Shown here piece after piece: positions 28,400-37,985 of a DNA stretch of 64,000 bases. The DNA lies in the NCBI GenBank assembly GCA_905221605.1, contig CAJNDS010002295.1, positions 161,376 to 225,375 on the forward strand. The letters run 5' to 3'. The notes under the pieces are model-generated. The model had not been told where the DNA came from and made no database searches. It was given only the letters and a program-made list of their open reading frames with translations. Source of the DNA: Symbiodinium natans. Its lineage: Eukaryota; Sar; Dinophyceae; Suessiales; Symbiodiniaceae. How positions within the stretch are numbered: position 1 is the first letter of the stretch; the number at the start of each line of letters is the position of its first letter. A program made the position numbers and the translations under genes.

Positions 28400-28980
28400 A
28401 GGGTTCACCCCCCAGACCCCCCTCAAGGGGGGGCTTTCTTGTTTTACAGAGAAAGAGCAGGGTGGGGCCTCCCGAGCTTTGTGGAGCCTGTCAGTGGCTC
28501 GTAGGCTTCTTGGAGCTTTCACGGAGTAAAATGGAGGGGTGCCCAAAACCATCGATTGCAACACTAAAAAACCCAACATTTTCATTACGGGTCTGGGCAA
28601 ACCCCGGCCCACGCAGCCCCAGGGCAGCAAAACGCCAGGGGCCTCGGCCGGCCCCTGCTTGCAAAGAGGCTCAGGTGGGTCGGCATCCAGCCATCCAGGA
28701 AGGGAGGGATTGCAGCGATTTCAGGGAAGTTTTAGGCTTCCCAGGAAATTTGCAGGGGTTCGCAGCAAGGAAGGTCCCAGAAAAGGGTCTCAGAGGTTTG
28801 AGGCAAAGGGGGCCTTTTTTGGGCAAATCGTGCAGGAGCCTCCCCTGAACAGGCCCAGAAAGGGGGGGGGGGTCCTTGGAATCTGCCAGCCTGGGACCTC
28901 AGGCCCCCCAAAAGGGGGAACGCCCAGACCCCCCAAAAAAAACCAAACACGTCAACAGTGAGGGTTGGGGTCCTCATTAT
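28400..28980. other. Repeat-free segment with open frames, no product
   Basis: Open frames exist on both strands (plus up to 140 codons, Pro/Gly/Lys-rich; minus about 70 codons). GGCCCCCCAAAAGGGGGAAC (about 28902) is an internal palindrome. Nothing resembles a known domain. Confidence 0.4.
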
Positions 28981-29009
28981 ATTAGGGCTTACGCCCTAGG
29001 TCTGAGGCG

Positions 29010-29130
29010 TAGCCAGGCACTGCAGGCCCCGAGGCTTTGCCCTCCTCACCGTTCCGTCGAGACGCTCGGTCGGGGACCTCGGTCGAAGCCTCGAGCGCCC
29101 ATGCAAATGGACAGCGGCGCTCTCGGCAGT
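29010..29130 (-). CDS. Candidate exon, Arg-rich
   Basis: The minus frame is open for 40 codons: ESAAVHLHGRSRLRPRSPTE then RLDGTVRRAKPRGLQCLAT. A TTTAGGG array lies upstream in minus order (plus-strand right). Basic, possibly nucleic-acid binding by composition only. Confidence 0.45.
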
Positions 29131-29212
29131 TTAGGGTTTAGGGTTTAGGGTTTAGGGTTTAGGGTTTAGGGTTTAGGGTTTAGGGTTTAGGGTTCAGGGT
29201 TTAGGGTTCGGG
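29125..29212 (+). repeat. TTTAGGG array, 11 units
   Basis: Canonical. Confidence 0.99.
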
Positions 29213-29214
29213 GG

Positions 29215-29460
29215 TTTTGAGGGTGCAAGGTTCGACCCCCGACCCAAAAAAAGGGCCCAACAAACCTTGAGCTTCTGCGTTATATGAGCCAGACATGTTG
29301 GGTATGGGGCAGGCTTGGGAGGAGTACAGGATCCCATGCTTAGCGACACCTCCAACAATGCCGCCCAGGGGCGAGAGGCTGAGATTGGCGCACGCGCTGC
29401 ACCCAAGCGCGCCCAAGCGCGTATGGCGGTGTCCACGGCGTGCAACCAAGCACACAAGTC
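29215..29460 (-). CDS. Candidate exon, about 80 codons
   Basis: Of two open minus frames the better reads GGIVGGVAKHGILYSSQACP, then SGSYNAEAQGLLGPFFGSGV. The alternative minus frame reads Trp/Ala-rich (AWLHAVDTAIRAWARLGAAR). A C-run island lies upstream at about 29573-29591. One of the longest continuous minus frames outside simple repeats. No family recognised. Confidence 0.45.
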
Positions 29461-29604
29461 GATGGCGAATGCTGTTTAAGGGCCGCCCCTAAAGTTCCTA
29501 AGGTCTAGGCTGGGCTTCTGTAGGATTCCAGAAGCACTGTAGGATGCCATTCCAGGGGGCTTTGCTACCTACAACCCCCCCCCCCCCCCCCAAAAAACAG
29601 CAAG

Positions 29605-29740
29605 TTTGCAGGTTGTAACCCTAAACCCTAAATCCTAAACCCTAAACTCTAAAACTTAATCCCTAACCCTAAACCCTAAACCCCAAACCCTAAAGCCTAA
29701 ACCCTAAACCCTAAACCCTAAACCCTAAACCCTAAACCCT
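29605..29740 (-). repeat. CCCTAAA array
   Basis: Canonical units with variants near the left end. Confidence 0.97.
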
Positions 29741-29742
29741 AC

Positions 29743-29873
29743 GATGTTCAAGAGCGCGGCGGGTTGCACACCGGGCACCCACGGCTGTCTGTCCTTTTTG
29801 ATTGATCCGAAACTTTGAACACAAACCAGTGGCCTCATGGATGGGCGAGCCGAAACCCCGAGACTCGGAACCC
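29743..29873 (-). CDS. Candidate exon
   Basis: The minus frame is open for about 42 codons: GFGSPIHEATGLCSKFRINQ then GQTAVGARCATRRALEH. CCCTAAA left, TTTAGGG right. A mixed, folded-protein-like composition. No family recognised. Confidence 0.5.
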
Positions 29874-29884
29874 CGGTGTGGGGT

Positions 29885-29985
29885 GTAGGGTTTAGGGTTT
29901 GGGGTTTGGGGTTTGGGGTTTGGGGTTTGGGGTTTAGGGTTTAGGGTTTAGGGTTTAGGGCTTAGGGCTTAGGGCTTAGGGCTTA
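29885..29985 (+). repeat. TTTGGGG/TTTAGGG/CTTAGGG array
   Basis: Three unit types in consecutive blocks. Confidence 0.98.
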
Positions 29986-30009
29986 GGGCATGGTCCACCC
30001 TTATTTTTC

Positions 30010-30146
30010 ATGCGGGCGTTGCTCGAAGGGGTGGCTGGGGATGACGATTGGCTTTCCGGGAGGGGGGGGAGAGAGGAGAGAGCTGCAGTGACTCTCGCGA
30101 CCTCTTTGAAGCCGCTCTGCGATTGCAGAGTCCCAAGTGCGCCACC
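30010..30146 (-). CDS. Candidate exon
   Basis: The minus frame is open for 45 codons: AHLGLCNRRAASKRSRESLQ, then PPGKPIVIPSHPFEQRP. Flanks are CTTAGGG on the left and CCCTAAA on the right, the reverse of the common arrangement. Confidence 0.48.
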
Positions 30147-30159
30147 CCAACCCTAAACC

Positions 30160-30315
30160 ATACCTAAAACCTAAACCCTAAACCCTGAACCCTAAACCCT
30201 AAACCCTAAACCCTAAACCCTAAACCCTAAACCCTAGACCCTAAACCCTACACCCTAAACCCTAGACCCTAAACCCTAAACCCTATATAAACCCTAAACC
30301 CTAAACCTTACCATC
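30160..30315 (-). repeat. CCCTAAA array, about 20 units
   Basis: Canonical with CCCTAGA and CCCTATATAAA variants. Confidence 0.98.
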
Positions 30316-30344
30316 CCACAGAGCCCGAAACTCTGGAGGGTGCA

Positions 30345-30445
30345 GCCCTTCTTGACCCTAAATAATCGGCTGGGACATCCAGCGAGGCCACGGTAAAACT
30401 GCGTCATCAGCCCAAAACCGTGCCAGGCTCTTGGGGCGGGCCTAG
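30345..30445 (-). CDS. Candidate small exon
   Basis: The minus frame reads SLARFWADDAVLPWPRWMSQ. A second minus frame (MTQFYRGLAGCPSRLFRVKK) is also open. CCCTAAA left and TTTAGGG right. Confidence 0.42.
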
Positions 30446-30449
30446 GGTT

Positions 30450-30560
30450 CGGGGTTTAGGGTCTAGGGTTTAGGGTTTAGGGTTTAGGGTTTAGGGTTTA
30501 GGGTTCAGAGTTCAGGGTTGAGGATTTGGGGTTTAGGGTTTGGGGTTTAGGGTTTAGGGT
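30450..30560 (+). repeat. TTTAGGG array
   Basis: Canonical with TTTGGGG variants. A decayed Family E-like strip (CTCCTTTTTGGGCTAAAGGG) follows at about 30617. Confidence 0.95.
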
Positions 30561-30829
30561 TTGGCCTGAACCCTAACCCTCTTAACCCTGAAGAGTTTGC
30601 CTGAAAGCTCCAGTGTAGCTCCTTTTTGGGCTAAAGGGGGTTATAGTCTGGTACACCACAAACGTACTACGTTAGGAGCCTTTAGGTAACGTTTAGGGCC
30701 AAACCCTAAACTCTAACCCTAAACCCTAAACCCAGGGTTCACAAGGACCTTGTGGATCATCATCCACCTTGGTGGGTCATCAGTTTGGGGGCCCGAATTG
30801 GAAGCCATTCATGACCTGCTTTTGCAGAT

Positions 30830-30990
30830 TAGGGTTTAGGGTTTTCAGGGTTTCAGGGTTTCGGGGTTTCGGGGTTTAGGGTTTAGGGTTTAGGGCTTAG
30901 GGCTTAGGGTTTAGGGTTTTCAGGGTTTCGGGGTTTCAGGGTTTCGGGGTTTCAGGGTTCAGGGTTTAGGGTTTAGGTTTAGGGTTTAGG
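30830..30990 (+). repeat. TTTCAGGG/TTTCGGGG/TTTAGGG array
   Basis: Octamer variants mixed with canonical units. Confidence 0.96.
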
Positions 30991-30999
30991 CCCTTTTTT

Positions 31000-31112
31000 A
31001 GCCTTTGGAGCGAAGAGTTGGGATCCGTGAAGACGTGCTCAACTTGGCTACCCTCGAAAGGCACACACTGTATACGCATCCCAAGTCAAACAGCTGAGCA
31101 GCTTACTTTGGA
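31000..31112. CDS. Exon candidate, strand unresolved
   Basis: Plus: SEELGSVKTCSTWLPSKGTH and IPSQTAEQLTLDP. Minus: FDLGCVYSVCLSRVAKLSTS. Either could be real; TTTAGGG left and CCCTAAA right give no clear guidance. Confidence 0.28.
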
Positions 31113-31186
31113 TCCAGTAGCCCTAAACCCTAAACCCTAAACCCGAAACCCTAAACCCTAAACCCTCAACAGGGTTCTGCGGTTCT

Positions 31187-31262
31187 GGCAGTCTTCAACC
31201 TTACCACCGAAACCTCGAGTTGCCCCCGACACCTACCCGGAAGCCGTGGACAACTCAAGCCT
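31187..31262 (-). CDS. Candidate small exon
   Basis: The minus frame is open for 24 codons with LSCPRLPGRCRGQLEVSVVR. CCCTAAA is on the left. Confidence 0.33.
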
Positions 31263-31384
31263 TTACTGTAACCCTCATCTCCCGTCCTAAAAAGGGCTTA
31301 GGTTTTAGGGTCCAGGATTTAGGGTTTTGGGGTTTAGGGTTTAGGGTGTAGGGTTTCGGGTTTAGGACCTAAGCTCGACATCCT

Positions 31385-31600
31385 GAATCCCCAAAACCCT
31401 CACTGGATTGGAGTGACTCAGAGGGGGGGCGAAAGAGCTTGCGACCCGGCCATATAATATATGCCCTGCCGGCACAAATTTGGGATAACTTCCGTGAGAT
31501 TCATGGGCTGTCGCAGACTTTGCGTGCGCGCTGCACGTGCTCTCTGCGACATGCATCTTTCTCAGATAGTCCAGAACTGTGCCGGGTCGCCGAAATCTGA
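31385..31600 (-). CDS. Candidate exon, about 70 codons
   Basis: The minus frame reads TVLDYLRKMHVAESTCSAHA, ESHGSYPKFVPAGHILYGRV and ASSFAPPLSHSNPVRVLG. A long frame without repeat-derived peptide, with a balanced composition. The plus strand is also partly open but shorter. No family recognised; it adjoins a TTTAGGG tract on its 3' side. Confidence 0.5.
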
Positions 31601-31769
31601 AATTACACAAACCCCTAAGCACTTGGCATTCATACTAGCTACTCCCCAGACTAAACCTGCCAACTAGTTCAACTCGCTAGGAATACGTAGCGCATACTGG
31701 GGAACCAAAGGGATGTTGAATCGCCCTTTAAAAGCCCTGCACCGGCATGTCGCAAAAGAACCCTGGTTA

Positions 31770-31900
31770 ACCTAAACCCTAAACCCTAAACACTAAACCC
31801 TAAACCCTATACCCTAACCCCTAACCCCTAGACCCTAAACCCTAACCCTAAACCCTAAACCCTAAACCCTGAACCCTAAACCCTAGAATTGAAGGTTTGG
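31770..31900 (-). repeat. CCCTAAA array
   Basis: Canonical and CCCCTAA/CCCTATA variants. Confidence 0.96.
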
Positions 31901-32280
31901 GTTTTTTGGGGCTTTGGTGAAGGGATCTTGGCCATACAGCCTGCCTAGCAATTACGTGATCCTAAACCGTACCAAACTAACCTGTTAAAATAGAAAAATA
32001 ACTCTAAATTAGCGCTTACTTAGGCCTAACTGTATTCGGGGTATAAAGGGTGGACCCCGCGAAACCCCCAAACCGCTGGGTAGCTTTCGGGTGGGGTAGT
32101 ATAGGCGCAATGCCAGGATAGGGTGTCAGGTTTCGGGTGGGAGCTTGCGGTAGGTACCCTTACGAAGGCTTCTATCAGAAGAATGAAGGAGAAGTAAGGC
32201 CTATGAAACCCTAAACCCTAGACCACATACCCTAGAAACTAGAAACCCTAAACCCTAAATCTTCTCCATACGATTTCAGT
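31900..32280. other. Unique sequence without recognised gene
   Basis: Contains an AT-rich strip (31990-32050) and GGTGGGGTAGTATAGGCGC (about 32090), reminiscent of Family G. No convincing open frame. Confidence 0.5.
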
Positions 32281-32397
32281 TCGACCCAGCGCGACCTCCC
32301 CCCCCTGCTCCCAGCGGCTGTACCGCCACCGCAGGAAAGGGTGGGGGGGAGGGCTCGCCAAAACATGGCCGCTGCTCTCGTAGCCGTCAGAGTGCAT
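32281..32397 (-). CDS. Candidate exon, 39 codons
   Basis: Beginning at an ATG the minus frame reads MHSDGYESSGHVLASPPPHP, then LRWRYSRWEQGGEVALGR. CCCTAAA left and TTTAGGG right. The Met may be internal or a start. Confidence 0.48.
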
Positions 32398-32434
32398 GCT
32401 TATGGTCTTTCAGAGCTGGATTCGACTCTGCGGG

Positions 32435-32653
32435 TGTTTAGGGTTTAGGGTTTAGGGTTTAGGGTTTAGGGTTTAGGGTTTAGGGTTTAGGGTTTAGGGT
32501 TTAGGGATTAGGGTTTAGGGTTTAATGCTTAGGGCTTGGGGTTTGGGGTCTCTCACTTTACAAGGCCCTTCAAAGCCATAGGCTGGAAGGGTGTGGAGAG
32601 GGTTTCGGGGGAGGAGGGCGATCCCCTAGGGTTTAGGGTTTAGGGTTTAGGGT

Positions 32654-32699
<46 letters not shown>

Positions 32700-32705
32700 G
32701 GTTTG
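32435..32705 (+). repeat. TTTAGGG and TTGAGGG arrays
   Basis: Canonical units (32435-32525), a unique strip, then canonical units that become seven TTGAGGG units (about 32652-32702). Confidence 0.98.
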
Positions 32706-33058
32706 GGTTTAGGCAGTGAGCCGGTTCGAGCCCCCAAAGTGCGGGGCCTGACCTCTCGCTCCCCAGTATGCCAAGCACTATACTGAACTCGGAACCCTGG
32801 CAAAAAATAGAACTTTGGCCTTAGGAATTCTAGTACCCAAAAATTAAGGGTTATTCCCAAGTATCTTTGAGTAAACCCAAAACCCTACACCCTAAACCAA
32901 TCCTCTACAACTGTTCAAAAACACCCAAGGATTAAACGATCCAACTCATTGATTCGTGATACAGGGGCCTTTACAATTAGAATAGGGTTTGGGGGTCATT
33001 ATAGAAAAAAATCGATAGGGAGCATAAGGGAATGCTAGCAGTGTTTGTTCCGACAACT

Positions 33059-33213
33059 TGGGATGTTCCCCCTGATACTAACAGTCCCGAATAGGGATTA
33101 TAGTACCCCCATTACAATCCCTATTCAGGACTGTTAACCCTAAAACCCTAAACCCTAAACCCTAAACCCTTAGTATAAGGGGGGCGGGGGGGGGGGGGGG
33201 GGGAACATCCCAA
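33059..33213. mobile_element. Family A element split by telomeric repeat
   Basis: Left TGGGATGTTCCCCCTGATAC and right GGGAACATCCCA(A). Inside the right arm, CTGTTA|GTATAAGG is broken by CCCTAAA units (33137-33170) with TTA repeated at the junction, so the telomeric tract inserted within the element. The G-run of the right arm is expanded (about 33182-33203). Flanks CCGACAACT (33050-33058) and CCGACCCCT (33214-33222) agree at 7 of 9 positions, consistent with a decayed 9-bp target duplication. Confidence 0.85.
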
Positions 33214-33639
33214 CCGACCCCTATCGTAGGCACCTGGAACCTTACGTGGTAGTTCTAGAAAAGCTTCGGTGAATGAGGCAGAAAACAGGGCACCTAAGCC
33301 TAAGGAAGGGAGACAGGGCACTACCGAGAACCCTAAACCCTGAACCCTAAACCCTAAACCCTAAACCCTTAACCCTAGAGAAACCAAAAACATATCACTT
33401 TTGTCAAATTCCCACACCCCGTCAAGCTGCTTGTTGCTGGGTTTTGAAATCATGGTTTAGGTTTTGCGTTTGGGGGGAAGAATCATCCTTCATTCGAGAG
33501 CATTGGTGTCTTCGCGAGGGCAGCGGGATTTTGGGCGGTTTCCGTGGGGTAGGGTTTAGTGTTTAGGGTTGCAAGCATCAGGTTTACTGGTTTAGGACTT
33601 GGGGTTCACGGTTTGGCGGTTTGAGATCCTAGGTTGAGG

Positions 33640-33772
33640 CTGCACTCCGGCTTCCGGGCAAAGGTGCCGAACGTTGGCCATTTCCGGATTTGGCACGCAA
33701 TGCCCACGAGCACTGTGGGCCGCACAATGAAGGGAGGTCAGCGGAAAGAAGCCACAAGAAGAACCCACAAAC
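33640..33772 (-). CDS. Candidate exon, Cys/His-containing
   Basis: The minus frame reads HCAAHSARGHCVPNPEMANV then HLCPEAGVQPQP. Another minus frame is open (LLSADLPSLCGPQCSWALRA). Several Cys and His residues could suggest metal binding, but spacing does not match a zinc finger I know. Confidence 0.38.
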
Positions 33773-33794
33773 CCTAAACCCTAAACAGCCCTCA

Positions 33795-33898
33795 ATACCT
33801 GCCCAGGGAGACATTTTTTCTCCAGCCCTCTGCTGGCAAGCTGCATCCCTGGGATCACACTTCTGCGCTTGGGCGCTGCTAGCGCTTCGCGCCCCCAA
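33795..33898 (-). CDS. Candidate exon, Ala/Gln-rich
   Basis: The minus frame reads SSAQAQKCDPRDAACQQRAG then EKMSPWA. It precedes 33640-33772 in minus order and is separated from it by a short CCCTAAA stub at 33770-33785. Confidence 0.42.
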
Positions 33899-34029
33899 AA
33901 CAAAACCCTAAGACCTAAAGCCCGGCAACAATCCTAAACCGTCAACCATGGACCCTACCAAGCCAATCCTGAACCCCGAACGTTTGCAGCCCCACATCCT
34001 GACATTGTTGAAGCCTCAAACTCTCGACC

Positions 34030-34120
34030 CCTAAACCCGAACCCTAAACCCCAAACTCTAAACCCTAAACCCTAAACCCTAAATCCTAAACCCTAAACCC
34101 TAAACCCTAAACCCTAAACC
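34030..34120 (-). repeat. CCCTAAA array
   Basis: About 11 units; TTTAGGG/TTTTGGG units follow at 34205-34300 after a unique strip (34125-34200) that is open on the minus strand (RPGFIAAAFPCKAAL). Confidence 0.97.
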
Positions 34121-34526
34121 CATCTTTCCGAGACTCTCAGGCTTCAAAGGGCAGCCTTGCAAGGAAACGCAGCCGCAATGAACCCAGGCCTCTCCAAAAC
34201 CGAAATTAGGGTTTAGGGTTTAGGGTTTAGGGTTTAGGGTTTTGGGTTTTGGGTTTTGGGTTTTGGGTTTGGGGTTTAGGGTTCAGGGTTTTGAGTTTTA
34301 GGGTTTAGGGTTTCAGGTACAGGGTGTAGGGCTTACAGGGTTGGGGTGTAAAGGGCTTCAAGGGCAAAAAGCTTGAGAGGAGGCAGGTGCGCGAGCCTAA
34401 ACCCTAAACCCTAAACCCCAAACCCCAAACCCTAAACCCTAAACCCTAAACCCCAAACCCCAAACCCTAAACCATAGGCCGCCCGCGCCAGGCGGCGGCC
34501 GGTACAACTGAACGCTACCGCTTCGA

Positions 34527-34552
34527 GATCTGCTTGCTTTGCCAAGCAGATC
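34527..34552. other. 10-bp stem hairpin
   Basis: GATCTGCTTG and CAAGCAGATC are perfect inverted repeats around a 6-base loop CTTTGC. It is GC-balanced and lacks a T-run. Role unknown. Confidence 0.6.
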
Positions 34553-35040
34553 GAGCTTGCCACACCTGATGCATCCCTGCTAGCCATAGGGCACAATGTA
34601 ATAATGGATTAACCCTTAACCCCCGACGCGCGACCCCGGCGGGGGAGGTCGGGCCGAAGAAGCTGTTGCGCCCCCGCCAGGTTGCCCCCGCCAGGGTTGC
34701 CCCCGCCAGGGTTGCCCCTGCCAGGGTTGGCCCCTGGCAGGGTTGCCTTCGCAGGGTTGCCCCCGCCAGGGTTGCCCCCACCAGGGTTGGGGTTGCCCCC
34801 GCCAGGGTTGCCCCCACCAGGGTTGCCCCAGGGTTGCCCCCACCAGGGTTGCCCCCACCAGGTTTGCCCCCACCAAAGTTGCCCCAGGGTTGACCCCACC
34901 AGGTTTGCCCCACCAAAGTTGCCCCTGCGCCAGGCTTGCCCCGCCACAGGGTTGCCCCCGCCAGGGTTGCCCCTGCCAGGGTTGCCCCCGCCAGGGTTGC
35001 CCCCGCCAGGGTTGCCCCCGCCAGGGTTGCCCCCGCCAGC

Positions 35041-35290
35041 CTACTAGGCCCCCTCACATTCCCCCCAGAATTGCCCTTGCCGCTTAGTCATTTTTGTCTA
35101 TGAAGGGCGACTCCAGACATATATACATGTGACAGGGTTGCCGCCAGCCTACTTGGGTTGGTCGCCGGAATTGGCCTCGCCTATTCAGGCTTCTCGCCCT
35201 GCCAAAGTTCTCCATTAGTGGCCCCCGCCAGCTCCTTTGAGACTCCAGACATATATGTATATATATGTAGACACATACGTTTATACCTCA
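35041..35290. repeat. Unique-segment duplication, copy 1
   Basis: About 190 bp (from AATTGCCCTTGCCGC at 35069) recurs exactly 600 bp later, base for base through about 35243. On the minus strand it contains SPFIDKND then TAG, then AARAIL; and VSKELAGATNGELWQGEKPE. The end ATATATGTATATATATGTAG differs from copy 2. Confidence 0.95.
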
Positions 35291-35640
35291 CATTGCCCCC
35301 GCCAGGGTTGCCCCCGCCAGGGTTGCCCCTGCCAGGGTTGCCCCCGCCAGGGTTGCCCCCGTCAGGGTTGCCCCCACCAGGGTTGCCCCACCAGGGTTGC
35401 CCCCGCCAGGGTTGCCCCCGCCACCGCCAGCCCGCCAGGGTTGCCCGCCAGGGTTGCCTCCTGCAGGGAGCCAATGTTGCCCCCGCCGGGTTGCCCCCAC
35501 CAGGGTTGCTCCTTGTCAGGGTTGCCCCCACCAGGGTTGCTCCCGCCAGGGTTGCCCCCGCCAGGGTTGCCCCGCCAGGGTTGCCCCTGCCAGGATTGCC
35601 CCCACCAGGATTGCCCCCGCCAGGCTTGCCCCCGCCAGCC

Positions 35641-35895
35641 GACTAGGCCCCCTCAGGTTGCCCCCCAGAATTGCCCTTGCCGCTTAGTCATTTTTGTCTA
35701 TGAAGGGCGACTCCAGACATATATACATGTGACAGGGTTGCCGCCAGCCTACTTGGGTTGGTCGCCGGAATTGGCCTCGCCTATTCAGGCTTCTCGCCCT
35801 GCCAAAGTTCTCCATTAGTGGCCCCCGCCAGCTCCTTTGAGACATATGTGTATGTATGTGTATATATGTATATATACACATACGTTTATACCTCA
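35641..35895. repeat. Unique-segment duplication, copy 2
   Basis: Identical to copy 1 over more than 170 bp, including the in-frame minus-strand stop after FIDKND. The distal AT-rich tail (ATGTGTATGTATGTG) is shared with copy 3 instead. Confidence 0.95.
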
Positions 35896-36949
35896 CATTG
35901 CCCCCGCCAGGGTTGCCCCCGTCAGGGTTGCCCCAGGGTTGCCCCCGCCAGGGTTGCCCCCGCCAGGGTTGCCCCCGCCAGAGTTGCCCCCGCCAGGGTT
36001 GCCCCCACCAGGGTTGCCCCCGCTAGGGTTGCCTCGCCAGGGTTGCCCCCGCCAGGGTTGCCCTGGCCCCACCAGGGTTGCCCCCACCAGGGGTGTTTTT
36101 TTCAGAAACCAATGTTGCCCCCACCTGCCCTGCCCCCACCAGGTTGCCCCCACCAGGGTTGAGGGAGCCAATGTTGCCCCCGCTCAGTTGCCCCTGCCAG
36201 GGTTGCCCCCCCACCAGGGTTGCCGCGGTTGCCCCCACCGAAGTTGCCCCCCACCACAAAGGGTTGGTTTCGCCAGGGTTGCGGTTGCCCCCGCCAGGGT
36301 TGCCCCACCAAATTTGCCCCCGCCGGGGTTGGGCCCCGGCAGGGTTGCTTTTTCAGGGAGCCAATGTTGCCCCCGCCGGGTTGCCTTCAGCAGGGTTGCT
36401 CTGTCGGGTTGCCCCCACCAGGGTTGCTCCTGCCAGGGTTGCCCCCAGGGTTGCCCCCGCCAGGGTTGCCCCGGCCACGGTTGCGCCCGCCAGGGTTGCC
36501 CCCGCCAGGGTTGCCCGGTTAGGGTTGTCCCCGCCACCCCGCCAGGTTGGCCCCGCCAGGAGGGTTCCCCCCACCTCGCCGGTTGCCCCCCCGCCAGGGT
36601 TGCCCTGGCAGGGTTGCCCCCACCGGGTTGCCAGGGTTGCCCGCCAGGGTTGCCCCATTGGGTTGCCGCAGTTGCCCCTACCAGGGTTGCCCCCGCCAGG
36701 GTTGCCCCACCAGGGTTGCCCCCGCCAGGGTTGCCCCCGCCACCGCCAGCCCGCCAGGGTTGCCCGCCAGGTTGCAGGGAGCCAATGTTGCCCCCGCCGG
36801 GTTGCCCCCACCAGGGTTGCTCCTTGTCAGGGTTGCCCCCACCAGGGTTGCTCCCGCCAGGGTTGCCCCCGCCAGGGTTGCCCCTGCCAGGGTTGCCCCT
36901 GCCAGGATTGCCCCCACCAGGATTGCCCCCGCCAGGCTTGCCCCCGCCA

Positions 36950-37210
36950 GCCGACTAGGCCCCCTCAGGTTGCCCCCCAGAATTGCCCTTGCCGCTTCGT
37001 CATTTTTGTCTATGAAGGGCGACTCCAGACCTGTATACATGTGACAGGGGTTGCCGCCAGCCTACTTGGGTTGGTCGCCGGAATTGGCCTCGCCTATTCA
37101 GGCTTCTCGCCCTGCCAAAGTTCTCCATTAGTGGCCCCCGCCAGCTCCTTTGAGACATATGTGTATGTATGTGTATATATGTATATATACACATACGTTT
37201 ATACCTCACA
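36950..37210. repeat. Unique-segment duplication, copy 3
   Basis: AATTGCCC starts at 36981, 1312 bp after copy 2. It reads CTTCGTCA where copies 1-2 read CTTAGTCA, so the minus frame continues FIDKNDEAARAILGGNLRG without a stop. It also has CTGTATACATG for ATATATACATG. Confidence 0.95.
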
Positions 37211-37550
37211 TTGCCCCCGCCAGGGTTGCCCCCCGCCAGGGTTGCCCCCGCCAGGGTTGCCCCCGCCAGGGTTGCCCCCGTCGGGGTTGCCCCAGGACCC
37301 CGCCAGGGTTGCCCCCGCCAGGGTTGCCCCCGCCAGAGTTGCCCCCGCCAGGGTTTCGCAACGCCGGGTTGCCCAGTTCTACCCCTGCCAGGGTTGCCCC
37401 CACCAGGCCTGGTCCCCACCAGCGTTGCCCAGGGTTGCCACCGAGTTAGGGTTGCCCTTGGCAGGGTTCCGCCAGGGTTGACCCCGCCAGGGTGACATTG
37501 CCCTCGCCAGCTTGCCCTGTCAGGGTTCCACACCTCCTCACGTCGCCTAC

Positions 37551-37985
37551 TCAGGAATTGCGCACCTTCTCTGCGACGGCCTCGGCCTCCTCGCGCGCTG
37601 GCAAGGCTTCGTCGTCCTTCTCTATGAAGTGTTGTTTTGTTGCTGAGCAGGGCTTCTTGTGCCATATGGGCCCCAGATGCGGGAAGGGCCCTTGCCCGTG
37701 CCGGGGTTGCCCCCGCCAGCGGGGTTGCCCCCACCAGGGCTGCCCTTGCGTTGCCCTTGCTATTGCCAGGGTTGCCCCCACCACACCCCGCCATGGTCGC
37801 CGCCCGCCAGGGTTGCCCCTCGCCGGCCCTTGCGCGACCCCGGTCGGTGGGGAGGCCGGGCCCAAGACGTGCGACCCCAGCATAGGAGGTCCTGTCAACA
37901 AAGACCAAGCTGGGCCAGAGAAGGCCTTGCGCCAGCGGGTGGCCGGGCCTTCCGCGCTTGGCCCTCGCCATTCTGCCATATGAAT
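37551..37985 (-). CDS. Candidate gene segment homologous to the duplicated unit
   Basis: The minus frame is open for 142 codons. Its last part reads HFIEKDDEALPAREEAEAVA then EKVRNS and a stop. FIEKDDEA parallels FIDKNDEA in copy 3 of the unique segment, suggesting the minisatellite region grew by duplicating an exon. Upstream LGSHVLGPASPPTGVAQG parallels FFGPTSPAGVARRG encoded near 34620-34670. The middle is minisatellite read-through (WWGQPRWRGQP). The family is unrecognised. Confidence 0.45.
   Translation of the reverse strand: MHMAEWRGPSAEGPATRWRKAFSGPAWSLLTGPPMLGSHVLGPASPPTGVAQGPARGNPGGRRPWRGVVGATLAIARATQGQPWWGQPRWRGQPRHGQGPFPHLGPIWHKKPCSATKQHFIEKDDEALPAREEAEAVAEKVRNS

Larger units (their letters stand above)
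34670..37500. repeat. GC-rich 15-bp minisatellite GGGTTGCCCCCGCCA with higher-order structure
   Basis: More than 100 imperfect copies of the 15-bp unit GGGTTGCCCCCGCCA, in four blocks. The unit length is a multiple of three, so several frames on both strands stay open for 100-450 codons: plus gives QGCPR/PPGLP/ARVAP and minus gives GATLA/GGGNP/WRGQP repeats. The minus peptide A-T-L-A-G resembles the pentapeptide-repeat pattern A-(D/N)-L-x-x, but the Thr at position 2 and equally open frames elsewhere mean the resemblance may be accidental. Blocks are separated by near-identical unique segments listed separately. Confidence 0.97.

Noticed and set aside
36078-37481. 467-codon plus-strand open frame, the longest in the window
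   Set aside because: It is read-through of the 15-bp minisatellite; frames on both strands are equally open because the unit length is divisible by three.
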